Source: JAXGVG01 sp040773965 (GTDB taxonomy: Bacteria > Pseudomonadota > Alphaproteobacteria > UBA9219). Taken from it: 7,259 nt of DNA. Positions 1 through 5,469 of the stretch are shown here, one piece after another. Positions within the stretch are counted from its first letter, which is position 1. Each line of letters opens with the position of its first letter. The position numbers and the translations under genes were made by a program. The stretch covers positions 1 to 7,259 of the forward strand of contig JAXGVG010000098.1 of NCBI GenBank assembly GCA_040773965.1. The letters are read 5' to 3'. The notes under the pieces are model-generated. The model ran no database searches. It saw only the letters and a list, made by a program, of their open reading frames with translations, and was not told the origin of the DNA.

Positions 1-68
1 ACATTCCCTCCGGCGGCATGCTCCTTCAACACCCGAATGATCTGTTCTTCCGTAAATCTCTTCTTCAT
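1..68 (-). CDS. IS3-family transposase OrfA, N-terminus only
   Basis: Reading leftward from the ATG at 68, the first 22 residues begin MKKRFTEEQIIRVLKEHAAG. This is the classic start of the IS3/IS407 OrfA protein, a small helix-turn-helix DNA-binding protein that is made alone or fused to the DDE-type OrfB by -1 frameshifting. A strong ribosome binding site, AAAGGAG, lies at 81-75, six bases before the start, which supports this ATG. The HTH core, the frameshift site and OrfB lie beyond the window. Whether the element is intact cannot be told. Confidence 0.85.
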   Translation of the reverse strand, partial: MKKRFTEEQIIRVLKEHAAGGN

Positions 69-140
69 CGTCTGCTCCTTTGTGAACGTTTATAGAACAG
101 ACTCAACTTCGTTCTGGATCAATTTATGGGGGGCAGGTCA
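1..140 (-). mobile_element. IS3-family (IS407-like) insertion sequence, left end, cut by the window edge
   Basis: The minus strand reads from 140 leftward as TGACCTGCCCCCCATAAATT, which has the TG start and C-rich terminal inverted repeat typical of IS3-family elements, especially the IS407 group. About 70 bases of leader follow, containing a TATAAA box at 94-89, and then a short ORF that starts like IS3 OrfA. Only one end is visible, so the opposite repeat, the length and the target duplication cannot be judged. The element lies inside the 3' end of the AT-rich gene at 124-725. Family assignment rests on recognising the end sequence and the OrfA start. Confidence 0.85.
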
Positions 141-725
141 CCAACGCAACACCTCGTTTTAGTAGCTCTAAATCATTAATAAATGCCCCCATAGCCATAT
201 CTGGCCCATACGTGTCTATATAATCAAGCGACGCTAAATAATGATTTTTGGAAAACCCCCTGTGATGGACGTTTTTAAATATTGAAAGGTCATGCTCAAG
301 GGCGCGTCTTTTTTTACGTTAGAATTGAGCGAATCGGTTAACTGATAAACGGTACTTCCACGTTTTAGAAAAACATCAATGTTTTCTTTCAGAAGATCAA
401 TTTTTTTTGATAGACTTGCAAGGTGCTTTTCTTCCTGAGCTATAGTAAACGGCCTTTCTTGGGAGCATTCGATATTTAGAAACAAACGTTCGTTAAGAAA
501 AAACTTTAATGCTTCCTTTCTCTCTAGCTCACGAGTTTTAATTTCTGGGTAAATTGTGCCGTTAGAAATCGTCCTTTTGAAAATCTTTAGAGTGATTTTA
601 CTTTTTGGAAGCTGTGTCTTTGTTTTTTTTATCAGTTCTTCAATGTTTTCATCGGTAAACACCTGTTTTATATCTTCTGGACGATAAAAGAGAAAGTTAG
701 GAAATATCTGATTTTCACGCTTCAT
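124..725 (-). pseudogene. Hypothetical protein of AT-rich origin, frameshifted and interrupted at its 3' end by the IS
   Basis: I do not recognise this family. The chosen start is the ATG at 725, because GGGAGG at 736-731 sits five bases before it. An ATG at 728 and a TTG at 776 are alternatives. The first part is lysine- and glutamate-rich, with helical segments. After the A7 run (minus strand, positions 315-309) the frame soon ends at 234 with a tail unlike the rest. If one A were added, the reading would instead continue through KKRRALEHDLS to FINDLELLKRGVALV. It then runs into the IS, which supplies TCPP and a TAA at 126-124, giving about 200 residues. The continuation looks like real protein, so a one-base deletion or slippage at the A run is likely. 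Base composition is far more AT-rich than the chromosomal genes to the right, suggesting transfer. The native C-terminus has been lost to the IS. Confidence 0.7.
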
Positions 726-730
726 CATGC

Positions 731-736
731 CCTCCC
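731..736 (-). promoter_or_regulatory. Ribosome binding site deciding the start at 725
   Basis: GGGAGG on the minus strand, read 736 to 731, is two bases from the ATG at 728 and five bases from the ATG at 725. The five-base spacing is the usual one, so 725 is preferred over 728 and over the in-frame TTG at 776, which has no such site. Confidence 0.55.
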
Positions 737-791
737 GCAAGGCTCCCGCATTTTGATTTTCTTGAATGTTTTTCAAGAGAAGGCGCGGCGG

Positions 792-832
792 GCCTGTGCG
801 GTACAGGCTTTTCAGCGGCCAAACCTGGCCGC
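792..832. repeat. Two adjacent short hairpins between the antitoxin and the AT-rich gene
   Basis: The first inverted repeat is GCCTGT (792-797) with ACAGGC (803-808), a five-base loop, followed on the plus strand by TTTT. The second is GCGGCCA (815-821) with TGGCCGC (826-832) and a four-base loop. The first resembles a weak Rho-independent terminator in the plus direction, but no plus-strand gene ends here. In the minus direction, where the antitoxin gene ends, there is no T tract after either hairpin. They could be a remnant of a recombination site or plain secondary structure. Confidence 0.4.
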
Positions 833-885
833 GCTTGCTTGAATATATTTTTTACCTCCGCCCAAAACAAGTGAATCGTAGACGC

Positions 886-1182
886 TTATTTCCGAATGGC
901 GCGTAACACGGCCTTGGGTTCGCGAGCGATAATCGTCAGAAGGGCCCGGGCCGCGCCAGTGGGACAGCGTTCGCCGTTCTCCCATTTGCGCAGGGTTGCC
1001 GCGCTCAAGCCAAAGGCGCGGGCAAATTCCTCCCGTGTCAGCCCAACTTGTTTCCGCGCCGTTTTAACGTCAGAAGGTTGCACGACTACGCGGGTAAGCT
1101 TAGCGGCCTTCTTGTCCCCTTTAGCCAAGGCAAGAGCATCGTGAAGCCCCGCCATGATTCCTTCAAAAGCTTTTTTGGTCAT
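886..1182 (-). CDS. NadS/HigA-like HTH antitoxin of a RelE-type toxin-antitoxin pair
   Basis: This is a 98-residue DNA-binding antitoxin, expected to bind and neutralise the toxin encoded just upstream and to repress the shared promoter. The N-terminal part (MTKKAFEGIMAG onward) is the helical region usual in this family. A Cro/C1-type helix-turn-helix occupies roughly residues 38-85, with LTREEFARAFGLSAATLRKW as its core and a following WENGERCP stretch. The start at 1182 is preferred over an ATG 18 bases earlier at 1200, because GGAGG lies at 1195-1191 with eight bases of spacing. The start also overlaps the toxin stop as ATGA (1182-1179), a coupling arrangement common in toxin-antitoxin operons. 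The ATG at 1200 has no ribosome binding site. The family call comes from protein style and gene partnership. Confidence 0.88.
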   Translation of the reverse strand: MTKKAFEGIMAGLHDALALAKGDKKAAKLTRVVVQPSDVKTARKQVGLTREEFARAFGLSAATLRKWENGERCPTGAARALLTIIAREPKAVLRAIRK

Positions 1183-1520
1183 TGTCCTTTCCTCCGCCAT
1201 CCACGTTTTAACTCTGCGACAACTCTGGCCAGTACGTTTCGCTCGGCTTTTGTCAAATTGTCCTTTTCGTTCTTTCCAAAAACCTCCAGCAAAACCGTCG
1301 GCATGTCCGCGCTATGGTAATAACAAACAACCCGTACGCCACCACTTTTGCCACGGCCATCCCTGGCAAAACGCATTTTCCGCAGTCCGCCTGTGCCTTC
1401 GATTAAAGCCCCGGCAAGCGGATTCACGGCTAGCGTCATAACTATCTTTTCACACTCTTTCGGGGTTAAAAGTTTTTCCGCCCTCGATAAATAGTGCCGC
1501 GTCTCAGCCACCGTCTGCAT
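1179..1520 (-). CDS. RelE/HigB-family toxin (RelE_2-like mRNA interferase)
   Basis: This 113-residue protein matches the RelE_2 branch of the RelE/ParE superfamily, whose characterised members cut mRNA on the ribosome and stop growth when unneutralised. Family landmarks are GTGGLRKMRFA at residues 42-52, GKSGGVRVVCYYH at 57-69 and FGKNEKDNLTKAE at 81-93. The start at 1520 (MQTVAETRHYL) fits the family's usual N-terminus and length. Two upstream in-frame ATGs, at 1538 and 1562, would add 8 or 14 residues. The one at 1562 overlaps the recombinase stop as ATGA but is followed by non-family sequence. Toxin-first order with the HTH antitoxin behind is the higBA-like arrangement. No Shine-Dalgarno is visible before 1520, and a promoter inside the recombinase 3' end would place the transcript start almost at the ATG. 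The protein appears full length with no missing motif. Confidence 0.9.
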   Translation of the reverse strand: MQTVAETRHYLSRAEKLLTPKECEKIVMTLAVNPLAGALIEGTGGLRKMRFARDGRGKSGGVRVVCYYHSADMPTVLLEVFGKNEKDNLTKAERNVLARVVAELKRGWRRKGQ

Positions 1521-1526
1521 GGCTAG

Positions 1527-1555
1527 AGAATGCCCCATTGGGACGTTTTTGTCAA
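1527..1555 (-). promoter_or_regulatory. Candidate promoter of the toxin-antitoxin operon
   Basis: On the minus strand a perfect -35 TTGACA (1555-1550) is followed by a 17-base spacer and CATTCT (1532-1527) as a weak -10 (three of six consensus matches). Transcription would begin at about 1520, essentially at the toxin ATG, giving a leaderless or near-leaderless mRNA. This agrees with the absence of a ribosome binding site there. It lies within the recombinase 3' end. The -10 match is poor, so this is a prediction only. Confidence 0.4.
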
Positions 1556-1558
1556 GTG

Positions 1559-2014
1559 TCATGCTTTTCGCTTTCGGAAGGCAAGCGGTTGAATGTTTGT
1601 TGTTTCCCTTATTCCTAACCTTGGGAAGTTCTGGCGTATGGTGTCGGCAACATAAGACGGCGAAAGGTGCGCGTAATGCTTTTCGGTCATGCGCGTGTCG
1701 CTATGGCCCAGTTGCTTGGCAATAACGGGCATCGGAACGCCCTTCATGGCTAAAAGGCTTCCGTGTGTGTGGCGCAAGACGTGAAAGCTTATGGCCGGTT
1801 TGACATTCACGCGCTGGCAGGCTTCCGATAACGGCCTTTTCTGGTGCGACTTGCCCCAAGCTTCGCCGCTCTCATGGGTAAAAATCAGGGCGTCTTTTTT
1901 CTTGCCCATAATGGCGTTTTCAAAAAAGCTTTGGCCTTCATCCGTCAGGATAACGTGGCGGGGCTTAGCGTGCCATCCCGGTCTGCCTGCGCCGTATCCT
2001 GAACCGCCCACCAT
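1559..2014 (-). pseudogene. Tyrosine recombinase (phage-type integrase), catalytic C-terminal half only
   Basis: The 151 residues hold the distal half of a tyrosine recombinase catalytic domain. Present are HVLRHTHGSLL (His78, Arg81, His82), LGHSDTRMTEKHYAHL with His104 and the nucleophile Tyr114, and a likely beta-hairpin lysine in AKPRHVILTDEG (Lys17). The first catalytic arginine (Arg I) and the whole core-binding and arm-binding region are absent. Phage-type integrases usually run to about 350-400 residues. The frame upstream of the ATG at 2014 stays open only to a TAG at 2059-2057, and those residues do not look like integrase. GGAGGG sits two bases before the ATG, or five before the next GTG codon, so a fragment could be made, but it should be inactive. 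The break probably arose by deletion or recombination. It overlaps the longest toxin ORF by ATGA. Confidence 0.85.
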
Positions 2015-2146
2015 ATCCCTCCAGAATACGAAAACTATAGGCTCACTTTGATGGTGCTATTGAAATATAACATTTTTTTGAATTAGTAACAGCCTGGAGC
2101 CTAGAATTGTGTAACTACGTTCTATGTAATACCTCAGCATCCCATG
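2015..2146. other. AT-rich stretch at the broken edge of the accessory region
   Basis: No gene, tRNA or convincing repeat is visible here. It separates the truncated recombinase from the promoter of the lipoprotein gene and contains stops in every frame. It is AT-rich compared with the chromosomal genes and probably marks the breakpoint where the recombinase N-terminus was lost. No half of an attachment site can be recognised. Confidence 0.4.
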
Positions 2147-2176
2147 TTGACACCGATATCTCCTCTAAGCATTAAT
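2147..2176 (+). promoter_or_regulatory. Sigma-70-type promoter of the lipoprotein gene
   Basis: TTGACA (2147-2152) matches the -35 consensus exactly. ATTAAT (2171-2176), after an 18-base spacer, matches four of six positions of the -10 box. Transcription would begin near 2183, leaving a leader of about 27 bases to the ATG at 2210. The position and the strong -35 make this one of the more believable promoters in the window. Confidence 0.55.
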
Positions 2177-2209
2177 GATTATCCTTTTATCTAACCCTTT
2201 GGGGGAAAT

Positions 2210-2608
2210 ATGTTTGATACCGCAGGTCTTTCAAAAACCGTGTGTTTGTTTGTTGCGCTTTCTTTTCTAGCTGGCTGTTCCAGCATTATCGAAGGGCGGT
2301 CTCAGGAAATTGTAATTAATACCAATCCCCCCGAGTGCTCTTGTGCCTTAACCCGCAATAATTTGCCTTTAGGCACCTTGAACCCAACGCCGGGGACAAT
2401 GTACATCGAAAAAACAAAACACGATATTTTTATCAAATGCTCCAAAGAAGGCTATGAAGATGCAACCTACATAAATAAATCAGGGTCAGCCGGTGCGACC
2501 TTTGGGAATATTGCCGCGGGGGGGCTTATCGGCTGGGGCATAGATAGCGCCACAGGTGCCGATAACAAATATGACAGCCCTGTTAATATAACGCTGGCTA
2601 AAAAATAA
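2210..2608 (+). CDS. Small outer-membrane-type lipoprotein with a PEGA-like domain
   Basis: A 132-residue protein with a lipoprotein signal peptide: a hydrophobic stretch at residues 11-20 ends in the lipobox LAGC, with Cys23 as the lipidated residue. The residues after it are Ser-Ser-Ile rather than Asp, which favours outer-membrane sorting. The mature part begins with IIEGRSQEIVINTNPP and CALTRNNLPLG, a beta-rich pattern like PEGA/carboxypeptidase-regulatory folds. It ends with a glycine-rich GATFGNIAAGGLIGWGIDS segment and GADNKY. Small lipoproteins of this type are widespread in Proteobacteria and their function is not established. Three further cysteines (43, 45, 77) could form a disulfide in the periplasm. 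The ribosome binding site GGGGGA (2201-2206) is three bases from the start. It stands alone with its own promoter, and no terminator is obvious. Confidence 0.82.
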   Translation: MFDTAGLSKTVCLFVALSFLAGCSSIIEGRSQEIVINTNPPECSCALTRNNLPLGTLNPTPGTMYIEKTKHDIFIKCSKEGYEDATYINKSGSAGATFGNIAAGGLIGWGIDSATGADNKYDSPVNITLAKK

Positions 2609-2642
2609 CTCTCTGTTCGCAATGCTGTGACATCCCATGAGC

Positions 2643-2708
2643 TTGGCGTTTGCCTCGCAGCAAGGGAGCAACGCGACCGCCGCGAGCGCATCCCGTAGGG
2701 GACGCCAA
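2643..2708. repeat. Inverted-repeat element of about 66 bases between convergent genes
   Basis: TTGGCGT (2643-2649) pairs perfectly with ACGCCAA (2702-2708). Between them are shorter complementary pairs, including CTCGC with GCGAG and TCCC with GGGA around a GTAG loop. Together they could fold into a branched structure, followed on the plus strand by TAAAAAG. It lies between the convergent lipoprotein and yjbQ genes, where REP-like elements and terminators often sit. There is no T tract, so an ordinary Rho-independent terminator is unlikely. Confidence 0.4.
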
Positions 2709-2722
2709 TAAAAAGCGGGTAC

Positions 2723-2768
2723 GTTCTGGACTTACGTCTTCGTCTTTCGCTTTCGCGGGAATGACGAA
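2723..2768. repeat. Degenerate dispersed repeat of the CGTCATTCCCGCGAAAGCG type
   Basis: On the minus strand this reads CGTCATTCCCGCGAAAGCG, then a divergent middle, then GTCCAGAA. In many proteobacterial genomes an intergenic repeat begins this way and continues as a palindrome ending in GGGAATCCAGA. Here the right arm is replaced by unrelated bases, although a different pairing, TTCGTC (2739-2744) with GACGAA (2763-2768), remains. It abuts the end of yjbQ. The identification is from memory of the repeat style. Confidence 0.45.
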
Positions 2769-2772
2769 AATC

Positions 2773-3192
2773 CTATTCCCCCATCAAATGCAAAACGACC
2801 GTACGCCTATGTCCCGAGGAGCGGTGCTCGAAAAGGTAAATGCCCTGCCATGTGCCGAGGGTCAGCTTGCCCTTGTGCACCGGTATGGAAAGATTTGTGT
2901 GGGTGAGGGCCGTTCGGATGTGCGCGGGCATATCGTCGGAGCCTTCGGATGTGTGCCTGTAAAGGCGGTTGTCGTCGGGCACAAGGCGGCCGAAGAAATC
3001 GTTTAAATCGAGCGTGACGTCCGGATCCGCGTTTTCCTGAATCGTCAGCGAGGCGGATGTGTGCCGGACGAAAACGGTCAGCAGACCCGTTTCGACAGCC
3101 TGTTCGTCAACCCAGCGGCCGATGGGTTCGGTGATGTTGTAAAGGCCTTTGCCGCGCGTGCCGATGTGGATTTGGTGTATGGATTGTTTCAT
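2773..3192 (-). CDS. yjbQ: YjbQ/UPF0047 family protein (secondary thiamine-phosphate synthase-like)
   Basis: A 139-residue cytosolic protein with the full YjbQ signature: FVRHTSASLTIQENADPDV near residues 41-59, LVPDDNRLYRHTSEGSDDMP near 70-89, and LGTWQGIYLFEHR near 112-124, ending in LHLMGE. The length is that of the family. YjbQ homologues form trimers with conserved histidines at a metal-binding pocket, and the E. coli protein has weak thiamine-phosphate synthase activity. The true physiological substrate is uncertain. The ATG at 3192 gives the expected N-terminus, but no clear Shine-Dalgarno precedes it. It follows the pentapeptide gene in the same direction after 106 bases that include a terminator-like hairpin, so it is probably transcribed on its own. 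It is convergent with the lipoprotein gene. Confidence 0.93.
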   Translation of the reverse strand: MKQSIHQIHIGTRGKGLYNITEPIGRWVDEQAVETGLLTVFVRHTSASLTIQENADPDVTLDLNDFFGRLVPDDNRLYRHTSEGSDDMPAHIRTALTHTNLSIPVHKGKLTLGTWQGIYLFEHRSSGHRRTVVLHLMGE

Positions 3193-3250
3193 GCGGTTTA
3201 GTCGTAAAATTTCTTTACCTTAATTGAATTCGGCAAACGACGCCAAAGAA

Positions 3251-3278
3251 ATAAAAAAGGCCGGTCGGCGATTTTTAT
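3251..3278 (-). terminator. Bidirectional terminator-like hairpin after the pentapeptide gene
   Basis: ATAAAAA (3251-3257) pairs with TTTTTAT (3272-3278), and inside them GCCG (3260-3263) pairs with CGGC (3266-3269), separated by a two-base mismatch on each side. Read on the minus strand, a GC core is followed by a run of six T and then ATTT. This would end transcription from the pentapeptide gene, whose stop is about 20 bases upstream. The GC stem is short, so strength is uncertain. Confidence 0.5.
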
Positions 3279-3298
3279 GGCGAGATGCGGCGGAGATT

Positions 3299-4621
3299 TT
3301 ACCTCATCCCGATCACGCCGCGGAGGTCGGCGTTTTTGAGGTTTGCGCCGCGCAGATCGGTGCCGGTCAGGTCGGCGTCCGTCAAAATGGCTTCTTCGAG
3401 ATTGGCTTCGCACAAATCGCAGTGTGTCAGCAACGCGCCTTCGAAGTTCGCGTAGCTGAGGTTGGCGCCGCGTAAATTGCCGCTGCGCAGGCTGGTTTGC
3501 GAGAAGTTCGTGGGCCAGCGCACGGGACGCGATCCGGCGAACCCGGTCATGATAATCATCGGCGAGCAATCGGCGTCGCGCAAATCGATTTCCTCGAGCC
3601 GGGCCTGGGTGAAATTCGCGCCCCGGCAATCGGCTTTCTGGAAGAAGGCTCCCGAGGCGTTGCATCCGGACAGGTCCGCCATCGAGAAGATGCCGTTCTT
3701 GAACGAAGCGTTGCGCAGCAAGGCGTTCTTGAGATCCGCGGCCTGCAATTGCGCGCCGTTGAGAATGGCCATGGAAAGATTTGTGCCGGAAAGGTTGGCC
3801 TGCTTGCCCTGCCGGCCAAGGCTGTTTACCCACAGGTTGTGGCTGTTCAGAATGTCCTGAATCTCGACATCGAGCTTGTCCATCGTGCGCGGCAATTTGG
3901 CGCCCACGAAAGCCTTGTTCGAATAATCGGCCGTGTCGATGATGCTGGCGGTCAGGTCGGCCTCCTCGAACGTCGCGCCTTCGAGGCGCGCGCCGCTTAA
4001 AATGACCGAATTCATGTTCGAGTTGTTGAAGTTGCATCCCGTAAGGTCGGCTTGCGTGAACGACGCGCCGCGCAGGTTGCTGCCCGCGAAGCTGACGCCG
4101 CTGAGCTTCGCGCCGCGAAAGTTGGCGAAGCTCAGGTCCGTTGAAAGCGTCAGGGCGGACGAAAAGCGCGTCCGTTCCGCAGAGGCATTGCGGAAAACGG
4201 CGTCCAGCATGCGCATGCGGCTGGCGCCCAGATCGTGGACGGGGGCGATGTTGCCCTGAAAGTCGCGGCGGAGCAGGGATCCTTCGCTAAAGTTCGCTTC
4301 CGTAAGATTGGTGTTCGTAAAATCGGCCCCGCGCATCAGCGCGCCGCGCAAATCGGCCTGCCGCAGGTCGGCGTCCTGGAAATTGCAGCGCGTCAGGTTC
4401 GCGCCAAAAAAATTCGAGCGCATGGCGATCACGCCCGTAAACCGGCTGCTGACGAGGATCGCGCCGACAAAGTCGGCTTCGGTAAGGTTGCGCTTCGAAA
4501 AATCGAGCCCACGCACCGTTTGCATGGCCAGATCGAGACGCCGGGCGTTGGCCGTTCCCTTGAGGAAAGCCTCGTGGTTCGACAGCAAAGCGTCCAGTTC
4601 TTCTTGTATGACGATGGCCAT
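3299..4621 (-). CDS. Pentapeptide-repeat protein with a duplicated N-terminal module
   Basis: This 440-residue protein is built almost wholly of A(D/N)LXX-type pentapeptide repeats, which fold as a right-handed quadrilateral beta-helix. Repeats run at about residues 38-120, 150-225, 275-350 and 375-437, for example FQDADLRQADLRGA and TDADLTGTDLRGANLKNADL. Two short non-repeat helical modules precede repeat blocks: one at residues 7-31 (EELDALLSNHEAFLKG) and a related one at 251-279 (EIQDILNSHNLWVNSLGRQG). This suggests an ancient internal duplication. Breaks at 118-145 and 351-375 interrupt the helix. No signal peptide or membrane segment is present, so it is probably cytosolic. Some pentapeptide proteins (Qnr, MfpA) mimic DNA and protect gyrase, but most have no known function and nothing here assigns one. 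A ribosome binding site, AGGAAGGAG, lies about ten bases before the ATG. Transcription is divergent from the TPR-gluQ pair. Confidence 0.93.
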   Translation of the reverse strand: MAIVIQEELDALLSNHEAFLKGTANARRLDLAMQTVRGLDFSKRNLTEADFVGAILVSSRFTGVIAMRSNFFGANLTRCNFQDADLRQADLRGALMRGADFTNTNLTEANFSEGSLLRRDFQGNIAPVHDLGASRMRMLDAVFRNASAERTRFSSALTLSTDLSFANFRGAKLSGVSFAGSNLRGASFTQADLTGCNFNNSNMNSVILSGARLEGATFEEADLTASIIDTADYSNKAFVGAKLPRTMDKLDVEIQDILNSHNLWVNSLGRQGKQANLSGTNLSMAILNGAQLQAADLKNALLRNASFKNGIFSMADLSGCNASGAFFQKADCRGANFTQARLEEIDLRDADCSPMIIMTGFAGSRPVRWPTNFSQTSLRSGNLRGANLSYANFEGALLTHCDLCEANLEEAILTDADLTGTDLRGANLKNADLRGVIGMR

Positions 4622-4818
4622 GTATCCGGCGCTCCTTCCTCGGTGGCGCTTTCCGCCACTTATGGAGTATTCAAATTGAGTTACAAACTGGTTAATTCGC
4701 TGGAAAGCCCTTGTTTGAATCGAGAATTCGGTTCACGCCGTTCTTTTTATCCTGTTCAGGCGCTTGTCGTTAGGTTTAGTCTTTTCTTCATGGATCGCCG
4801 ATTCCCGGGTGAAGAATC
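4622..4818. other. Divergent intergenic region between the pentapeptide and TPR genes
   Basis: This 197-base spacer must hold the start signals of two divergent units. No -35/-10 pair close to consensus can be picked out on either strand. The middle (4660-4710) is more AT-rich than the flanks and is the likeliest place for the promoters. No operator-like inverted repeat, riboswitch or small gene is apparent. Confidence 0.4.
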
Positions 4819-5469
4819 ATGAAAGAGAAGCGTTTTTGCCTGGCATCGTATGCCTTGGCTTTCTTCGTTATTGTTGTGTTTTTTGCTGCGGTGGCCGCGC
4901 CCCGTCCCGTTCAGGCTGCGGAGAAAACCGGCAGGAAGCTTGAGAAATGCCTGAAGCGCGCGTTGCGCGCGCCGGATGAAGCGGTTGCCGAGGCCGAAAG
5001 CTGGATGAAAAAGGGCGGCGGCGACGGCGCGCGTTTGTGCCACGCCCATGCGCAGTTCCACCGGGGCGAATACGCTCTTGCGGCGGTCGAGTTTGCCGCG
5101 CTCGCGGCAAAAGCCGGCGCCGGGGATCGCGTGCATGTGACCGCCTTGCACGTGAAGGCGGGGTTGTCCTATTCAAGAGCGAACGATCACGTGAGGGCCG
5201 AGGAGCAATATTCCCGGGCGCTGGCTCTTGAATCGCAGGACCCGGAAATCTGGGTCGATCGCGCCGCCGAACGCGCGTCGATCGAACGCTATTGGGACGC
5301 CATCGACGATTTGAACCGCGCGCTGACGCTTATGCCCGATATGACCGAGGCCTTGCGCATGCGCGGGCAGGCCCTGATGAAGCTGGGCCAGGACCGCAAG
5401 GCCTGGCTTGATTTTCAGCGCGCCGAAGTCCTCGACAGGGCCGAGGAAAACTACGCTTCGCCCCCATGA
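4819..5469 (+). CDS. Sec-exported tetratricopeptide-repeat protein
   Basis: This 216-residue protein begins with a signal peptide: a basic start (MKEKR), a hydrophobic core at residues 8-27, and a cleavage site after about Ala33 (PRPVQA before AEK). The mature protein is therefore predicted to be periplasmic. Three clear TPR units follow: residues 107-140 (AGLSYSRANDHVRAEEQYSRAL), 142-174 (RYWDAIDDLNRALTLMPD) and 176-208 (GQALMKLGQDRKAWLDFQRA). A degenerate one lies at about 69-100. TPR arrays bind partner proteins; no partner is indicated. A weak GAAG precedes the ATG. The stop overlaps the gluQ start as ATGA, so the two genes are co-transcribed and probably translationally coupled. A functional link to gluQ is not known and may be only positional. 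The family is too general for a gene name. Confidence 0.88.
   Translation: MKEKRFCLASYALAFFVIVVFFAAVAAPRPVQAAEKTGRKLEKCLKRALRAPDEAVAEAESWMKKGGGDGARLCHAHAQFHRGEYALAAVEFAALAAKAGAGDRVHVTALHVKAGLSYSRANDHVRAEEQYSRALALESQDPEIWVDRAAERASIERYWDAIDDLNRALTLMPDMTEALRMRGQALMKLGQDRKAWLDFQRAEVLDRAEENYASPP

Noticed and set aside
234..776. TTG at 776 as the start of the AT-rich gene
   Set aside because: It lacks a ribosome binding site, while the ATG at 725 has GGGAGG at good spacing.
2147..2209. Riboswitch or attenuator before the lipoprotein gene
   Set aside because: The predicted leader is only about 27 bases and shows no stem-loop.
2650..3006. 118-codon plus-strand frame opposite yjbQ
   Set aside because: It overlaps a strongly recognised family gene on the other strand and has no family features of its own.
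3198..4037. Long arginine-rich minus-strand frame and several plus-strand frames overlapping the pentapeptide gene
   Set aside because: The repetitive GC-rich pentapeptide coding sequence keeps other frames open. They are highly biased in composition, lack ribosome binding sites, and are out of register with the clear 440-residue product.
3299..4600. Repeated short units in the DNA as a possible CRISPR or tandem repeat array
   Set aside because: The periodicity is about 15 bases and follows the pentapeptide codons. There are no conserved repeats separated by unique spacers.
3299..4621. Qnr-like quinolone-resistance function for the pentapeptide protein
   Set aside because: Qnr and MfpA are about 200 residues with a single uninterrupted helix. 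This protein is twice as long with helical caps, and nothing specific supports gyrase binding.
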